Source of the DNA: Elymus sibiricus | Taxonomy: Eukaryota; Streptophyta; Magnoliopsida; Poales; Poaceae | DNA: 64,000 nucleotides | Assembly: GCA_039707655.1 (NCBI GenBank) | Contig: CM077673.1 | Span: forward strand, 267,510,288-267,574,287 | Direction: 5' to 3' | Shown here: piece by piece, positions 33,924 to 44,262 of the stretch | Layout: every line of letters begins with the position of its first letter | Numbering within the stretch: position 1 is the first letter of the stretch | Translations under genes and position numbers: made by a program | Notes under the pieces: generated by a model | What the model was told of the DNA's origin: nothing | Seen by the model: the letters and a program-made list of their open reading frames with translations, nothing else | The model's database searches: none

Positions 33924-33984
33924 AAAATGCAGCTATTTTTGAAAGGTTGAACTCAGAATTTCTTAGATTTTGCATTTTGCCAAA

Positions 33985-34160
33985 TGTATGTCGGTACAGC
34001 CGAGACAAATTTTTCGGTCACACCAAGACTAACAACCTGCTTTCCAGGAACTTGGCACCATTATCGGTTACACCGAAGATAGGCACTCGGTACCACTGAG
34101 GTGTTCTCAGTGTGCCAGAAAACCAAATCGGTGATACCGATTATTTTGCATCGGTTCTAC
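33985..34160. repeat. Internal dyad array, proximal to ORF2
   Basis: Six copies of the TCGGT-n-ACCGA motif occur, near 33990, 34013, 34062, 34086, 34127 and 34150, of varying quality. They lie 110-290 bp upstream of the ATG of the second ORF on its strand. The motif is the same as in the LTR array. Confidence 0.85.
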
Positions 34161-34500
34161 CGAGATACATGAGGCGGATGGCAAAACCTAAAAAATCCAT
34201 CATTCGCTATCCTATTGAGTTTTCTTGTGGATAGATAGATGTGCAAACGGTGGCTTATAGATAAATCTCACTTCATTGCGCAAGAATCGGACAGGGAGCG
34301 CAAGAAGAATCGGATCCGTACCCTAGCTTGGTGACGGTACGCTACGGCGAAGATGGCGGCGAAGATGCCCGTCGACGGCGAGGATCCCAGCGGCGGAGGA
34401 GCGCAGGGAGACAAGGGCGACGACCAGGGGGTCCTTTGCGGCAGCTTAGGGTTTTGGGGCGCGACAGTTTGAAGATTGAATTTCGAAGCGTCGGGTCCAC

Positions 34501-34690
34501 AACATATATACCCCTCACTGTCGGTGACGCCGATTCTAAATTTTCGGTGTCACCGAGTTCCTCAACTGTCAGCTGACAGGGAAACTCGGTGTAACCGAGA
34601 ATATGGAATCGGTAGTACCGAGATAGAAAACCAGATCAACCCTAGGCATTCGGTGAGACCGAGAATTGTGGGTTGGTTCCACCGAGATGC
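34501..34690 (-). promoter_or_regulatory. Internal dyad array with TATA-like box upstream of ORF2
   Basis: Six dyads start near 34519, 34542, 34585, 34608, 34649 and 34673. Directly downstream on the minus strand comes GGGGTATATATG (34503-34514). The order (array, then TATA) copies that of the LTR promoter, so this may be an internal promoter for the second ORF. The assignment rests on arrangement only. Confidence 0.5.
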
Positions 34691-34699
34691 ACTTGGGAG

Positions 34700-35569
34700 G
34701 TTTTAATGGTTAGTCCTTGTCGATACGGAACTCCGAGTGCTCCACACACAGAGGGATCGAAAAGTACTTGTTCAAATTTTGTGATGCAGCATGAATAGAA
34801 TATGAGGTGAGAAAGCATAGATAGCTAGAGAGTGGTCCTAGGCATTCTTGTCCATCCAATTGGCAAAAGATAAATCAAAACCAAATAGCAACAATTGGAT
34901 GTCCTCGAATGGATAAATAAATGCAGACCAACATGCTCACACAATAAGATGTCAAATGAAATCATGGCAAACATGCACATACATACTAGCATCTAACAAG
35001 CACTTTGGCGATGACAAAGTCATCAATATATGAGTATATTGACTTAGGAGCCAAGTAAGAATACTTGATCATAGGTCATACTTATCGTTTAAGCACAAGT
35101 GGGGTTACCACTTTTACATAAAGCATTTAATGTTGTCACACACTAAGAGATGCTTTAACTCAAGTCTTAGAGTAAAGCTCCCCCTTGATGTGACATCCCC
35201 CCCATAAGTGGGATAAACTAACCTTGCGTTTTGTCGATGAAGACTTCATGTTGGTGAGGTAGTGGTGGATGCTCAAGGTTGATGAAGATCACCAAGAGTT
35301 GGGAGCATCCTTGTTGTTCCCTTACTCTTCTCACCTACATGGGTTAGTCCCAACACACAAGAGACAAATACAAGGATATCTATGGACATGGAGTGCAAAG
35401 CATGTGTGATGATGTCCATTGATTTGTTGATTACCTTGTCCCTTGCTTACCTTTGAGGGAATGTGTGACTCCTTGAACTATTGCATAGAGTTGATGTTGA
35501 TTGCAAATAGTTCTTGCCAATAATGAATGTGAGTGAATTTCATTGGCGGAGTCACCCCTCAAGAACTCT
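34700..35569 (-). other. Non-coding spacer between Copia gag and the second promoter-like region
   Basis: About 870 bp of AT-rich sequence has no ORF or domain remnant. Pol would be expected around here in a complete Copia element. Confidence 0.7.
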
Positions 35570-37757
35570 CTAGTTCTTCTTCTTGGGGACCCACATCAAA
35601 TTGATGGGGATCCTTGGTATTGAAGTAGCCTTTGTAGAAGTTGAGCTTGAAGTAGCCTTGGGAACCCACTCCACCAAAGCTAGGGATTCATCTTCATATG
35701 AGTCAATGTCCTCTTGAAGCTTGTTCTTGCCCTTGAGCTTGTGGTCCTGTGGTGGAAGGTCATCTTGAGTGTTTGTTCCCTTGGGAAGAGTATTTTCATA
35801 CTTCTCCTTTTGAGGAACAAACTTGGGCTTGGGGTATTGACCTTCTTCCCATTCAACTCCATTTGCGTTGAAGTAGCCAACACCATGGTTCTTTCGGTAT
35901 CCTCCGTGCTTGCGTACAATTTCCTCAAATTGCTTACACCCGGCAGGACTCTTGTAGATACCTTTCTCTATAATTCCTTTCAATAAAGCATTTTCTTGCT
36001 CAAGTGTAACTTGGCTAAGAGAATCATCATTAGTGGAATCAATAGAACTACTAGAAACAACATCATTAGGTTTAGCATTTTTTATTGTTGCTACTAGATG
36101 AAGAACCTTTCTTGCCTTTGTTACTAGTTTGTTTAGATTTAACTTGTGGCATGAATGTAGACAAGAGTAGTCGTTTGGCTAGATAAGATGAAGTCTTCTT
36201 TCGGAGATCGTCATTGATAGCTTTAAGAAACTCATGCTCTTGCTCCAAGTTGAGCTTCTCGAAGCGTAGCTTCTCATGAGTTCTTACAAGCTCTCTATGA
36301 TCTTCTAGAGTAGATTCATGAGCTAACTTAAGAGTGTTTAGTTCTTTAGTTAGTTGTTCTATTTTCATCTTATCATCAACAAATGACTTATCTTGACTAG
36401 CATGAGAATTATCAAGTTCATTTTGGCTAACATCACTAGTTTCATCAAAGAGCAAGTCATCATTACAAAGCAAATCATCTTCATCACTATTGAAATCAAG
36501 ATACTCGGGGTGTGATACCTTGGGGCCTTTAGCCATGAAGCAACTTCCACTCCCTTCGTTTGGTGAATCAAATAGATCATAGGAGTCGGTAGTCACTAGA
36601 GAAATTCCGGCAACACCATCATCTTGACTATAGTTGGAGTCGGAGTGATAGCTTCTCTCGGAGTTGTTGTCGGAGTCGGAGCCGGAAACCCATTCACCAA
36701 CATGAGCTTGATGTTTTCTTCTTGTGTAGCTCTTGGTGTACTTGTCCTTCTTCTCTGAATCTCTACTTCTCCTTGAGGGTCTTCGTTCATAGCAATCATC
36801 TCTACTCCTTCTCTCTCTTTGAGGTGATTCATTCCTTGAGCTTCGTCTTCTAGGTGACTCTTCTCTTCGTTTGTAGGGAGCCGTGCACTCATTTGAGTAG
36901 TATCCGGGCTTCCCACAATTGTAGCAATTGCGGTCACGACTTGACGAACGCTTCTCATTATATCTTGAGTTGGAGCTTCGTTCTTTGCCTCTATTCTTGT
37001 AGAACTTGTTGAATTTCTTGACCATGAGGCTTATCTCTTCATTGGTGACAAGGTTGTCGCTTGAAGTTGCGGGAGCATCACTTGTGGCTTTGTAAGCACC
37101 GCTAGACTTGTTGTGAAGCTCTTCTTTGTCTTTGAGTGTCATCTCATGAGCAACAATCCTTCCAATGACATCCGTAGGCTTGAGATCTTTGTAGTTGGGC
37201 ATCATTTGGATCAATGTGCACACGGTGTCGTATCTCTCATCCAAAGCTCTAAGTATCTTCTTGATGATGAATTTGTCGGTCATTTCTTCGCTTCCTAAGC
37301 CGGCAATCTCATTGGTTATGAGAGCTAGCCTAGAGTACATCTCCGCGACTCCTTCACCATCCTTCATCTTGAACTTGTCAAGCTGACTTTGAAGAACATC
37401 CAACTTGGATTCTCTCACAGACTCGGTTCCTTCGTGCATATCAACCAAAGTATCCCAAATCTCTTTTGCATTCTCAAGACGGCTGATTTTGTTGAATTCT
37501 TCGGGGCATAGGCAGTTGTAGAGAATGTCACATGCTTGAGCGTTGTATTGCAACATCTTCAATTCATCCGTTGTCGCTTCACGATCTGGTTCCTTTCCAT
37601 CACCAAAGAATTCACCTTGCAAGCCAACACGAACAACAGCCCAAACAGCGGGGTTATGACCAAGAATATGCATTTTCATTTTGTGCTTCCAACTAGCAAA
37701 ATTAGTGCCATCAAAGTAAGGACCTCTACGGTGATAATTTCCCTCACTAGACGCCAT
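35570..37757 (-). pseudogene. gag: Copia gag (UBN2-type) with 1-nt frameshift
   Basis: The ORF starts at 37757 (MASSEGNYHRRGPYFDG) and runs 561 residues to 36072. It has the UBN2/DUF4219-type gag domain (about residues 10-230), a basic Arg/Ser-rich region, a zinc knuckle at residues 278-291, and a C-terminal coiled coil (about residues 465-530). The knuckle has the form C-x2-C-x4-Y-x4-C, with Tyr where His is expected. At a run of six A (minus strand, near 36080) the frame runs into a stop. In another frame, colinear gag-like sequence continues to 35570, including the 35983-35570 segment. A one-base length change in the A run explains this. Gag would coat the RNA; this copy is probably truncated. 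Confidence 0.85.
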
Positions 37758-37796
37758 ACTCTCCTAGGTTGTGAGACCAATGTAATGGAGACCAAA

Positions 37797-37808
37797 GCTC
37801 TGATACCA
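37797..37808 (-). other. Primer-binding site, initiator tRNA-Met
   Basis: On the minus strand TGGTATCAGAGC, the standard plant Copia primer site, lies 2 nt inside the 5' LTR. Confidence 0.93.
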
Positions 37809-37810
37809 CT

Positions 37811-39478
37811 TGAAGGACCGAAAGTATGTCCAGAGGGGGGGGGGGGTGAATAGACTACTTGACCAAATAAAATTTCTACCTTTTCCCAATTTTTAGTGTT
37901 GGCAGATTTTAGCATTCATGGCAAGTCAAGTACACCCTACACATGCATGTCTAAGAGTATAGCAGCGGAAAGTAACAACAAGCATGAGTAGAAAAGAAGG
38001 GTAGGAGGATCAAACGCAATTGTAGACACGATGATTTTTCCCGTGGTTCCGATAGGTGGTGCTATCGTACGTCCACATTTATGGAGTCTTCAACCCACGG
38101 AGGGTAACGGTCGCGAGAGTCCACAGAGGGCTCCACCCATAAGGGTCCACGAAGTAGCAACCTTGACTATTCCATAACGGCTTCCGTCCACGAAGGACTA
38201 GCCTCACTATGGGTAGATCTTCACGAAGTAGGCGATCTCCTTGCCCTTACAAACTTCTTGGTTCAACTCCACAACACGAAGTAGGAGGCTCCCAAGCGAC
38301 ACCTAACCAATCTAGGAGGCACCACCCTCCAAAAGGTAATAGGCTCGGCAATGATGATGACCTCCTTGCTCTAGTGCTTCAAGATGATAGACTCCTCAAC
38401 ACATAATCACTCTCTCACTGATTTGGCTTGGTGGAAGAGATGGGATTGGTGGAAAGCAACATGGGGAGGCTAGAGATCAAGATTCATTTGGTTGGAATGG
38501 AATGGCATGATCTCAACACATGAGTAGGTGGCTCTCTCTCAGAAAACTGGATGGGGCAAGTATGGAATAGTTCTGAGTGCTTCTCTTTCGAGTGGGTGGT
38601 GGTGAAGAGGTATATATAGGCATCCCCAAAAATCCAACCGTTACACACAAAATGACCAACTCGGTGACACCGATGTGTTAATCTCGGTGGTACCGAAGTG
38701 ACCAAAAGGTGGCAACTTTTGAATCTCGGTGAGACCGATATATAACTCTCGGTTGCACCGATAAGGGGACCAACGGTCAGATTGCGCAAACTCGGTGACG
38801 CCGATCTTTACATCTCGGTGGTACCGATTCTTGACCAAGGCTTACCAGAGAGTTGGTCTAGAAACTCGGTGGCGCCGATCCACACTTCTCGGTGTTACCG
38901 ATCAGATGAATGGCTATCCAGAGAGTTGGTCCAAAAACTCGGTGAGACCGAAAGGCAAATCTCGGTGGTACCGAAGACTGAAGATGGCTAAACAGATAGT
39001 TGGCAACCTAAACTCGGTGGCACCGATGTAGAATCGGTTGCACCGAAAAACTAGGGTTTGGCATGGGTCTGTCTGAGTTTGGGAATCGGTGGCACCGAGT
39101 GGGAAGTGTTGGTTGCACCGATTTTGAATATTTGACTTTGGACAGACTTTTGTGGAAGAGCTTGTGGGTGTTTTTGGTGAATATCACTTGTGCACGTATG
39201 AGCATTTTGTTAACCAACAATACCTTACCCCCTTTTAATAGTATTGGCTTTCCTATGGACTCAAAGTGATTTATCACAAAGTAAAATGTACAGTCTTCTT
39301 GCTTGAAGCTTTGCCAATCCATTTCCTTGCATCTTGGGGTATTTCCACAATTTCCACAATCCTTTTGCCAATCCTATCATTGAACTTTTCCTGAAATATA
39401 CTTAGTGGAAACATTAGTTCAATGACATATATGTTGTTATTAATTACCAAAACCACCAAGGGAGCAAATGTGCTTTCA
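37811..39478 (-). repeat. 5' LTR of the Copia element
   Basis: On the plus strand this LTR begins TGAAGGACCGAAAG and ends GTGCTTTCA. In the element's direction U3 runs from 39478. The dyad array occupies 39122-38660, and the TATA box (tatatata, 38611-38618) follows about 42 bp after the last dyad. Confidence 0.93.
38611..39122 (-). promoter_or_regulatory. LTR promoter: dyad array followed by TATA box
   Basis: About 14 CGGTG-n-ACCGA dyads (38660-39122) stand immediately upstream of CCTATATATACC on the minus strand. The array occupies the enhancer position of U3. Regulatory function is inferred from position and symmetry. Confidence 0.7.
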
Positions 39479-39483
39479 CTTCC

Positions 39484-40316
39484 CCCGGGGGCCTCGGCGG
39501 CCACCTCACCGTCGTCCAGCGGACAGGCCTCGACATACCTCTTTTTGTCCAATCGCTCCTCCAGCTCCCCAGGAAGCATTGCCGGGCTGAGGCTGTGACG
39601 CTCTGGAGTGTGGGTGAGGATGGGGATGGGGATCTGCGGGAAAGAGGGTGCTTAGCAGGCCGACACTAAGGGGTGGACCATAGTTGTGCGTGCATTCGAC
39701 ATGGAGGAGCGCTACTGTCGATTGCACGGTGACTCTAGTCCAACACCCTTGTGACGGATCTTCATGAGGACTTCAAGATAGTCGCGGGAAGGCATGCAGA
39801 GGATGATGGTGGAGTCGGGGGCGGCAACAGCGGGCTAGCTAGGATTCGAGCGAGGAGAGGAGTGGTGCGTGCAGGAGCGGAGGTTTTCCTTTTTACGTAA
39901 TCTGAGCAGAGGTTTTGTGGTGGGGAGGGGGGCAGGTGGTGTTTATGGAAATGCCGCGCGGCTACTGAAAATTTTACTAGGCGGGAGTGAAATGCCAGGA
40001 TGTCGGGGCTACCGAAAATTTAGATTACGGGATTGAAGCGGCGCAGCCAGCGCGGGAGCAACAAACATCGCACACAGTAGAAACATAATAAGTGTGTGCT
40101 ATCAAATAGGAAAAACCCGTGGAACCGCCATTTTTCAAATGGCTCAAGGCGGTAGATATTTTTGCGAGGGAAGTCTCGTGGAGCCCAATCGTGTTTGGCG
40201 CCAACCAATGGACCATGCTGACGTGCCAGCGTAGGAGGGAATGGTGGTTGTTGAGTGTACAATCGCAAACGGTTGTGACATTCGAATCGTTTGTTATTTA
40301 CTCCTAGACTAATAAT
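39484..40316 (-). pseudogene. Host sequence with gene fragment A' and right motif array
   Basis: At about 39700-39800 this resembles fragment A (1500-1640) in the same orientation, sharing gactctag-ccaa, cccttgtga and cttcatga-gacttc. Further left (39490-39600, minus) an open segment includes MLPGELEERLDKKRYVEACP, function unknown. From about 40050 to 40300 come cgcacacag, gtgtgtgctatc and atcgcaaacggttg words like those in the first kilobase. The region is split from 25022-25437 by the solo LTR and the Copia element. Confidence 0.4.
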
Positions 40317-40379
40317 ATATATGAGCATTTCCCCAAAAAAATTGCGGGAAAGGGGTCAGAACACATACACGCCTGCATG

Positions 40380-41866
40380 TGGAACAAAAATATGTATGCA
40401 CAGGGTGGTTTGATCGTTCAAGATACCCAACGCGCAACTTTGATGTGCCACATGTCTCCTCCGTCGCCACTTTGTGTCGGTGGGAGGGGGAATCCTAGCT
40501 ATGAATACATGCCACCAAACAGATCTCGCGTCTCACTCATGTAGTAACATGAAAATGAAACATATACATGAATCCAACATGGTCAAACCACACCATCTCT
40601 CTTCTGGTCAATGGTGGACTATGGCCCATGCGCCTCGCAACACGGACATCCCGACCAAAGAATCAACATTCTGGTCAAAACTCTCCTATTGTCGGTCGAA
40701 AGTATGGACGTCCGCCGAGGCCCATGAATGGGCGTGACATCGATAACTACACGGTGGAGGGTCGAGGACAGCCATGACATGCAAGCGGCGCAAACATATG
40801 TACGGAAATGTTGTGTTGCGTTTGAATTCATTAATATATATACCTCATGTGCAACTTTGATGTGGCACATGCTTTGGAACCGGAAAGTCCCCCCCCCCCC
40901 GGAGCGATTGTTCATGACGCGTACAACTAGTATGCCGAGCGTGGATGGGAACGATTCACGCGTATGCACGCGTGCGCTCAGACTTGGGTAAGGAAACTCA
41001 AATGACCTATATAATATATACCATAACACAAACCAATTGAAGAATCCACCAAGGTAAGCTCTCTCTCTCTCGTTGTTAGTCAATGTGATGGATGTCCACG
41101 CGGGCCCACGAATGGACTTTCCAACGACAACCACAAGAAGGAGTATCCAAAGACAATCACCATCTAAGCGTGGATCAAACATATGTATGGAAGTGTTGTG
41201 TGATGTTGATTTACATACCCAACACACAAACTTTGGCGTGGCACACCTTCCTCGGGAATCTTAAAGTGTACACTACACGCACTCTAATTATACCATGTAA
41301 TCTCACACCCATGGCCTACCACAAACATCGACCAAAAAAGAATCCACAATAATTAACCTCTCTCGTTGCGGTACAAAAGTACGTGAGGCCACACATGGGA
41401 GTGACACTTACAATTGTGCGAGGGGGCGCTGTCCGAGTACAACCACCGCCTCCATGCTGCCCTAACATATGTACGGAGGTGTTGTGTGATGTTTTGAATA
41501 CCCAATACACACTTTTAATGTGTCACCTTCGCAAAACAAAAAAAAAAACCATGGAGATTCACAACGTGTACAATGAGCACGCGCATGCACACATGCGCCA
41601 AAACTTTCGTTCGGAATCTCACCATGATCTTCACTGAAACACGGACTAAGATGAATACACCTTTGATCAAACCTCTCTCGCCGCGCCATCCAAGGTGATA
41701 GACCGCGCGGGGGCAAGGAATGGGTGTGTCGGTGGTAACCGCATGAGTGAGTGTACGAGGACCACCACTGGATGCATGAGACACAAACATATGCATGAAA
41801 AAGGTCATGATCGGGGTGCTTTAAATATATACCCAATGCACGACTTTTGATGTGGCACGTGCCTCA
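40380..41866 (+). repeat. Degenerate tandem repeat, unit about 300-385 bp
   Basis: Recurring anchor words are aacatatgtacggaa-tgttgtg (near 40795, 41180, 41465, and degraded at 41788) and caacttt-gatgtggcacatg (near 40435, 40850, 41230, 41505 and 41840). They are separated by variable sequence including tctctctcg and ggatgtccacgcgggccca-like segments. This gives about five diverged copies. ORFs here, including a 202-codon minus-strand frame, cross repeat boundaries and are not supported. Confidence 0.75.
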
Positions 41867-41870
41867 CATG

Positions 41871-42409
41871 AAGCTGGCAATGGTTAAAACCTTTACCCGC
41901 ATCCCCATGGGTAATTACTTTATTAATTAGGGCACGGATAAGTGCCAGCTTGAATTCCCATGGGGAAGATGGTGGGTCAAATACCTTACCCAGCGTGGAG
42001 GACGGGGATGCGGATGGGATATATATAGCATTACCCGCCTTAACCATGAAGTACTTATTACATGTGGGCTCTGAAATTAATATACCCCACGTAATTAATT
42101 TGCGCCCTTGGTCACCAAAATTTCCACAGATCCAACCCCATCTGGCCCAAAAATCCCTAAGAAATCCCAAACTTAGCCACAACATATTGTTTATTGCGTT
42201 GAAATACTGTTTTTTTACTGAAATACTATTTTATGTTGTTCTTAAATGCATGTTGGGTTTCCTCACGGGGATAAAGCAGTGGCGACGGGGATGGGAAACT
42301 TTGTATACCCGCGCACGGGTACGGAGATGGGTACGGGAATGGGAGGGCGGTGATGGGGACGGGGATGGGACTCCAATACACCCGCCTGAGTAATCCACAT
42401 TGCCAGCTT
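41871..42409. mobile_element. hAT-like MITE candidate
   Basis: A 539-bp segment has inverted ends aagctggcaatg / cattgccagctt and internal copies of acccgcatccccatgggtaat-like and ggtacggagatgggtacggg-like sequence in inverted order. Ends with a ggcaatgg core followed by a pyrimidine-balanced palindromic interior occur in hAT-type MITEs. I could not see a convincing 8-bp target-site duplication, so the boundaries may be off by a few bases. Confidence 0.45.
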
Positions 42410-42472
42410 GATACCTACTAACCGAACAACCCCACGTGGTGGCGCGCATACGACTTGTATTGTGTGCCAGAC

Positions 42473-44136
42473 TGATACGTCTCCAACGTATCTATAATTT
42501 TTGCTTGTTCCATGCTGTTATATTATCATTCTTGGATGTTTTACAATCATTTTACCACAAGTTTATATTATTTTTGGGACTAACCTATTAACCTAGAGCC
42601 CAGTGCTAGTTTCTGTTTTTTCCGTGTTTTTGAGTTTTACAGAAAAGGAATATCAAACGAAGTCCAAACAGAATAAAAATCTACGGTGATTTTTTATGGA
42701 CCAGAAGAAGCCCAAGCAACATTGGAGTTGGGCCAGAAGAGCCACGAGGCCACCACAAGCCTGGTGGGCGCCCCCCCTAGGGCGCGCCCCCTGGTTGTCA
42801 TCACCTCATGGCCCCCCTGGACTTGTTTCCGCCGCAAAAAAATCCTATAAATAGAGAAACCCCAAGTAACAGACCTAGATCGGGAGTTCCGCCGCTGCAA
42901 GCCTCCAGAGCCATGAAAAACCAATCGGGAGCCCGTTCCGGCACCCTGCCGGAGGGGGAAACCATCACCGGAGGCCATCTTCATCAACCCGGCGGTCTCC
43001 ATGACGAGGAGGGAGTAGTTCACCCTTAGGGCTGAGGGTATGTACCAGTAGCTATGTGTTTGATCTCTCTCTCTCGTGTTCTTGAGATGACACGATCTTG
43101 ATGTACCGCGAGCTTTATTAATATAGATGAATCATATGGAGTTTTCCCCTCTCTATCTTCTTGTGATGAATTGAGTTTTCCCTTTGAAGTTTACTTATCG
43201 GATTGAGTCTTTAAGGATTTGAGAACACTTGATGTATGTCTTGCGATGGGATATTCGTGGTGACAATGGGATGTTCTATTGATCCACTTGATGTATGTTT
43301 TGGTGATCAACTTGCGGGTTCCGTGACCTTGGGAATCTATGCATAGGGGTTGGCACATGTTTTCGTCTTGACTCTCCGGTAGAAACTTTGGGGCACTCTT
43401 TGAAGTTGTTTGTGTTGGATTGAACATGATGAATCTGAAATTGTGTGATGCATACCGTATAATCAAGCACATGGGTACTCGTGGTGACATTGGAGTATCT
43501 AGGTGACATTAGGGTTTTGGTTGATGTGTATCTTAAGGTGTTATTTTAGTACGAACTCTAGGGCTGTTCGTGACACTTATAGGGATAGCTCATAAGATTG
43601 ATCGGAAAAGATAACTTTGAGGTGGTTTCGTACCCTACAATAATTTCTTCGTTTGTTCTCCGCTATTTGTGACTTTGGAGTGAACTCTTTGTCGCGCGTC
43701 AGGGATTTACATATGATTCTACTATGTTAGTATTGTTGAGAGAACTTGCACTAGTGAAAGTATGAACCCTAGGCCTTGTTTCCAAGCATTGCAATACCAT
43801 TTTTGCTCACTTTTATCATTAGTTACCTTGCTGTTTTTATATTTTCAGATTACAAAAACCTATATCTACCATCCATATTGCACTTGTATCACCATCTCTT
43901 CGCCGAACTAGTGCACCTATACAATTTACCATTGTATTGGGTGTGTTGGGGACACAAGAGACTCTTTGTTATTTGGTTGCAGGGTTGTTTGAGAGAGACC
44001 ATCTTCATCCTATGCCTCCCACGGATTGATAAACCTTAGGTCATCCACTTGAGGGAAATTTGCTACTGTCCTACAAAACTCTGCGCTTGGAGGCCCAACA
44101 CGAGTCTACAAGAAGAAGGTTGCGTAGTAGACATCA
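42473..44136 (+). repeat. 5' LTR of Gypsy-type element 2
   Basis: This LTR begins TGATACGTCTCC and ends ACATCA. A TATA box (tataaat) lies at about 42845-42851. Confidence 0.93.
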
Positions 44137-44146
44137 AGCTCTTTTC

Positions 44147-44164
44147 TGGTGCCGTTGCCGGGGA
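44147..44164 (+). other. Primer-binding site, tRNA-Asp type
   Basis: tggtgccgttgccgggga matches the complement of the tRNA-Asp 3' end with one change (t for c at position 4), again 10 nt after the LTR. Confidence 0.85.
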
Positions 44165-44262
44165 GGTGAGTGCATGAAGGTATATCTTTAGATCTTGCAA
44201 TTGAATCTTTTAGTTTCCTGTTTTATCACTAGTTTGGTTTTATAAAAGAAAACTACAAAAAA

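Larger units (their letters stand above)
29617..39478 (-). mobile_element. Copia-type non-autonomous LTR retrotransposon, full length
   Basis: LTRs of 1663 bp (29617-31279) and 1668 bp (37811-39478) are flanked by perfect CTTCC duplications (29612-29616, 39479-39483). The element points leftwards. The initiator tRNA-Met primer-binding site is at 37797-37808 (minus), the gag gene at 37757-35570, a second unrelated ORF at 33923-31761, and the polypurine tract at 31281-31293. No protease, integrase or reverse transcriptase is seen, and the interior has no room left for pol. The LTRs differ by roughly 1.5-2% by eye. Confidence 0.93.

Noticed and set aside
40619..41227. 202-codon minus-strand ORF
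   Set aside because: It spans boundaries of the degenerate tandem repeat, with no domain and no homologous frame in the neighbouring repeat copies.
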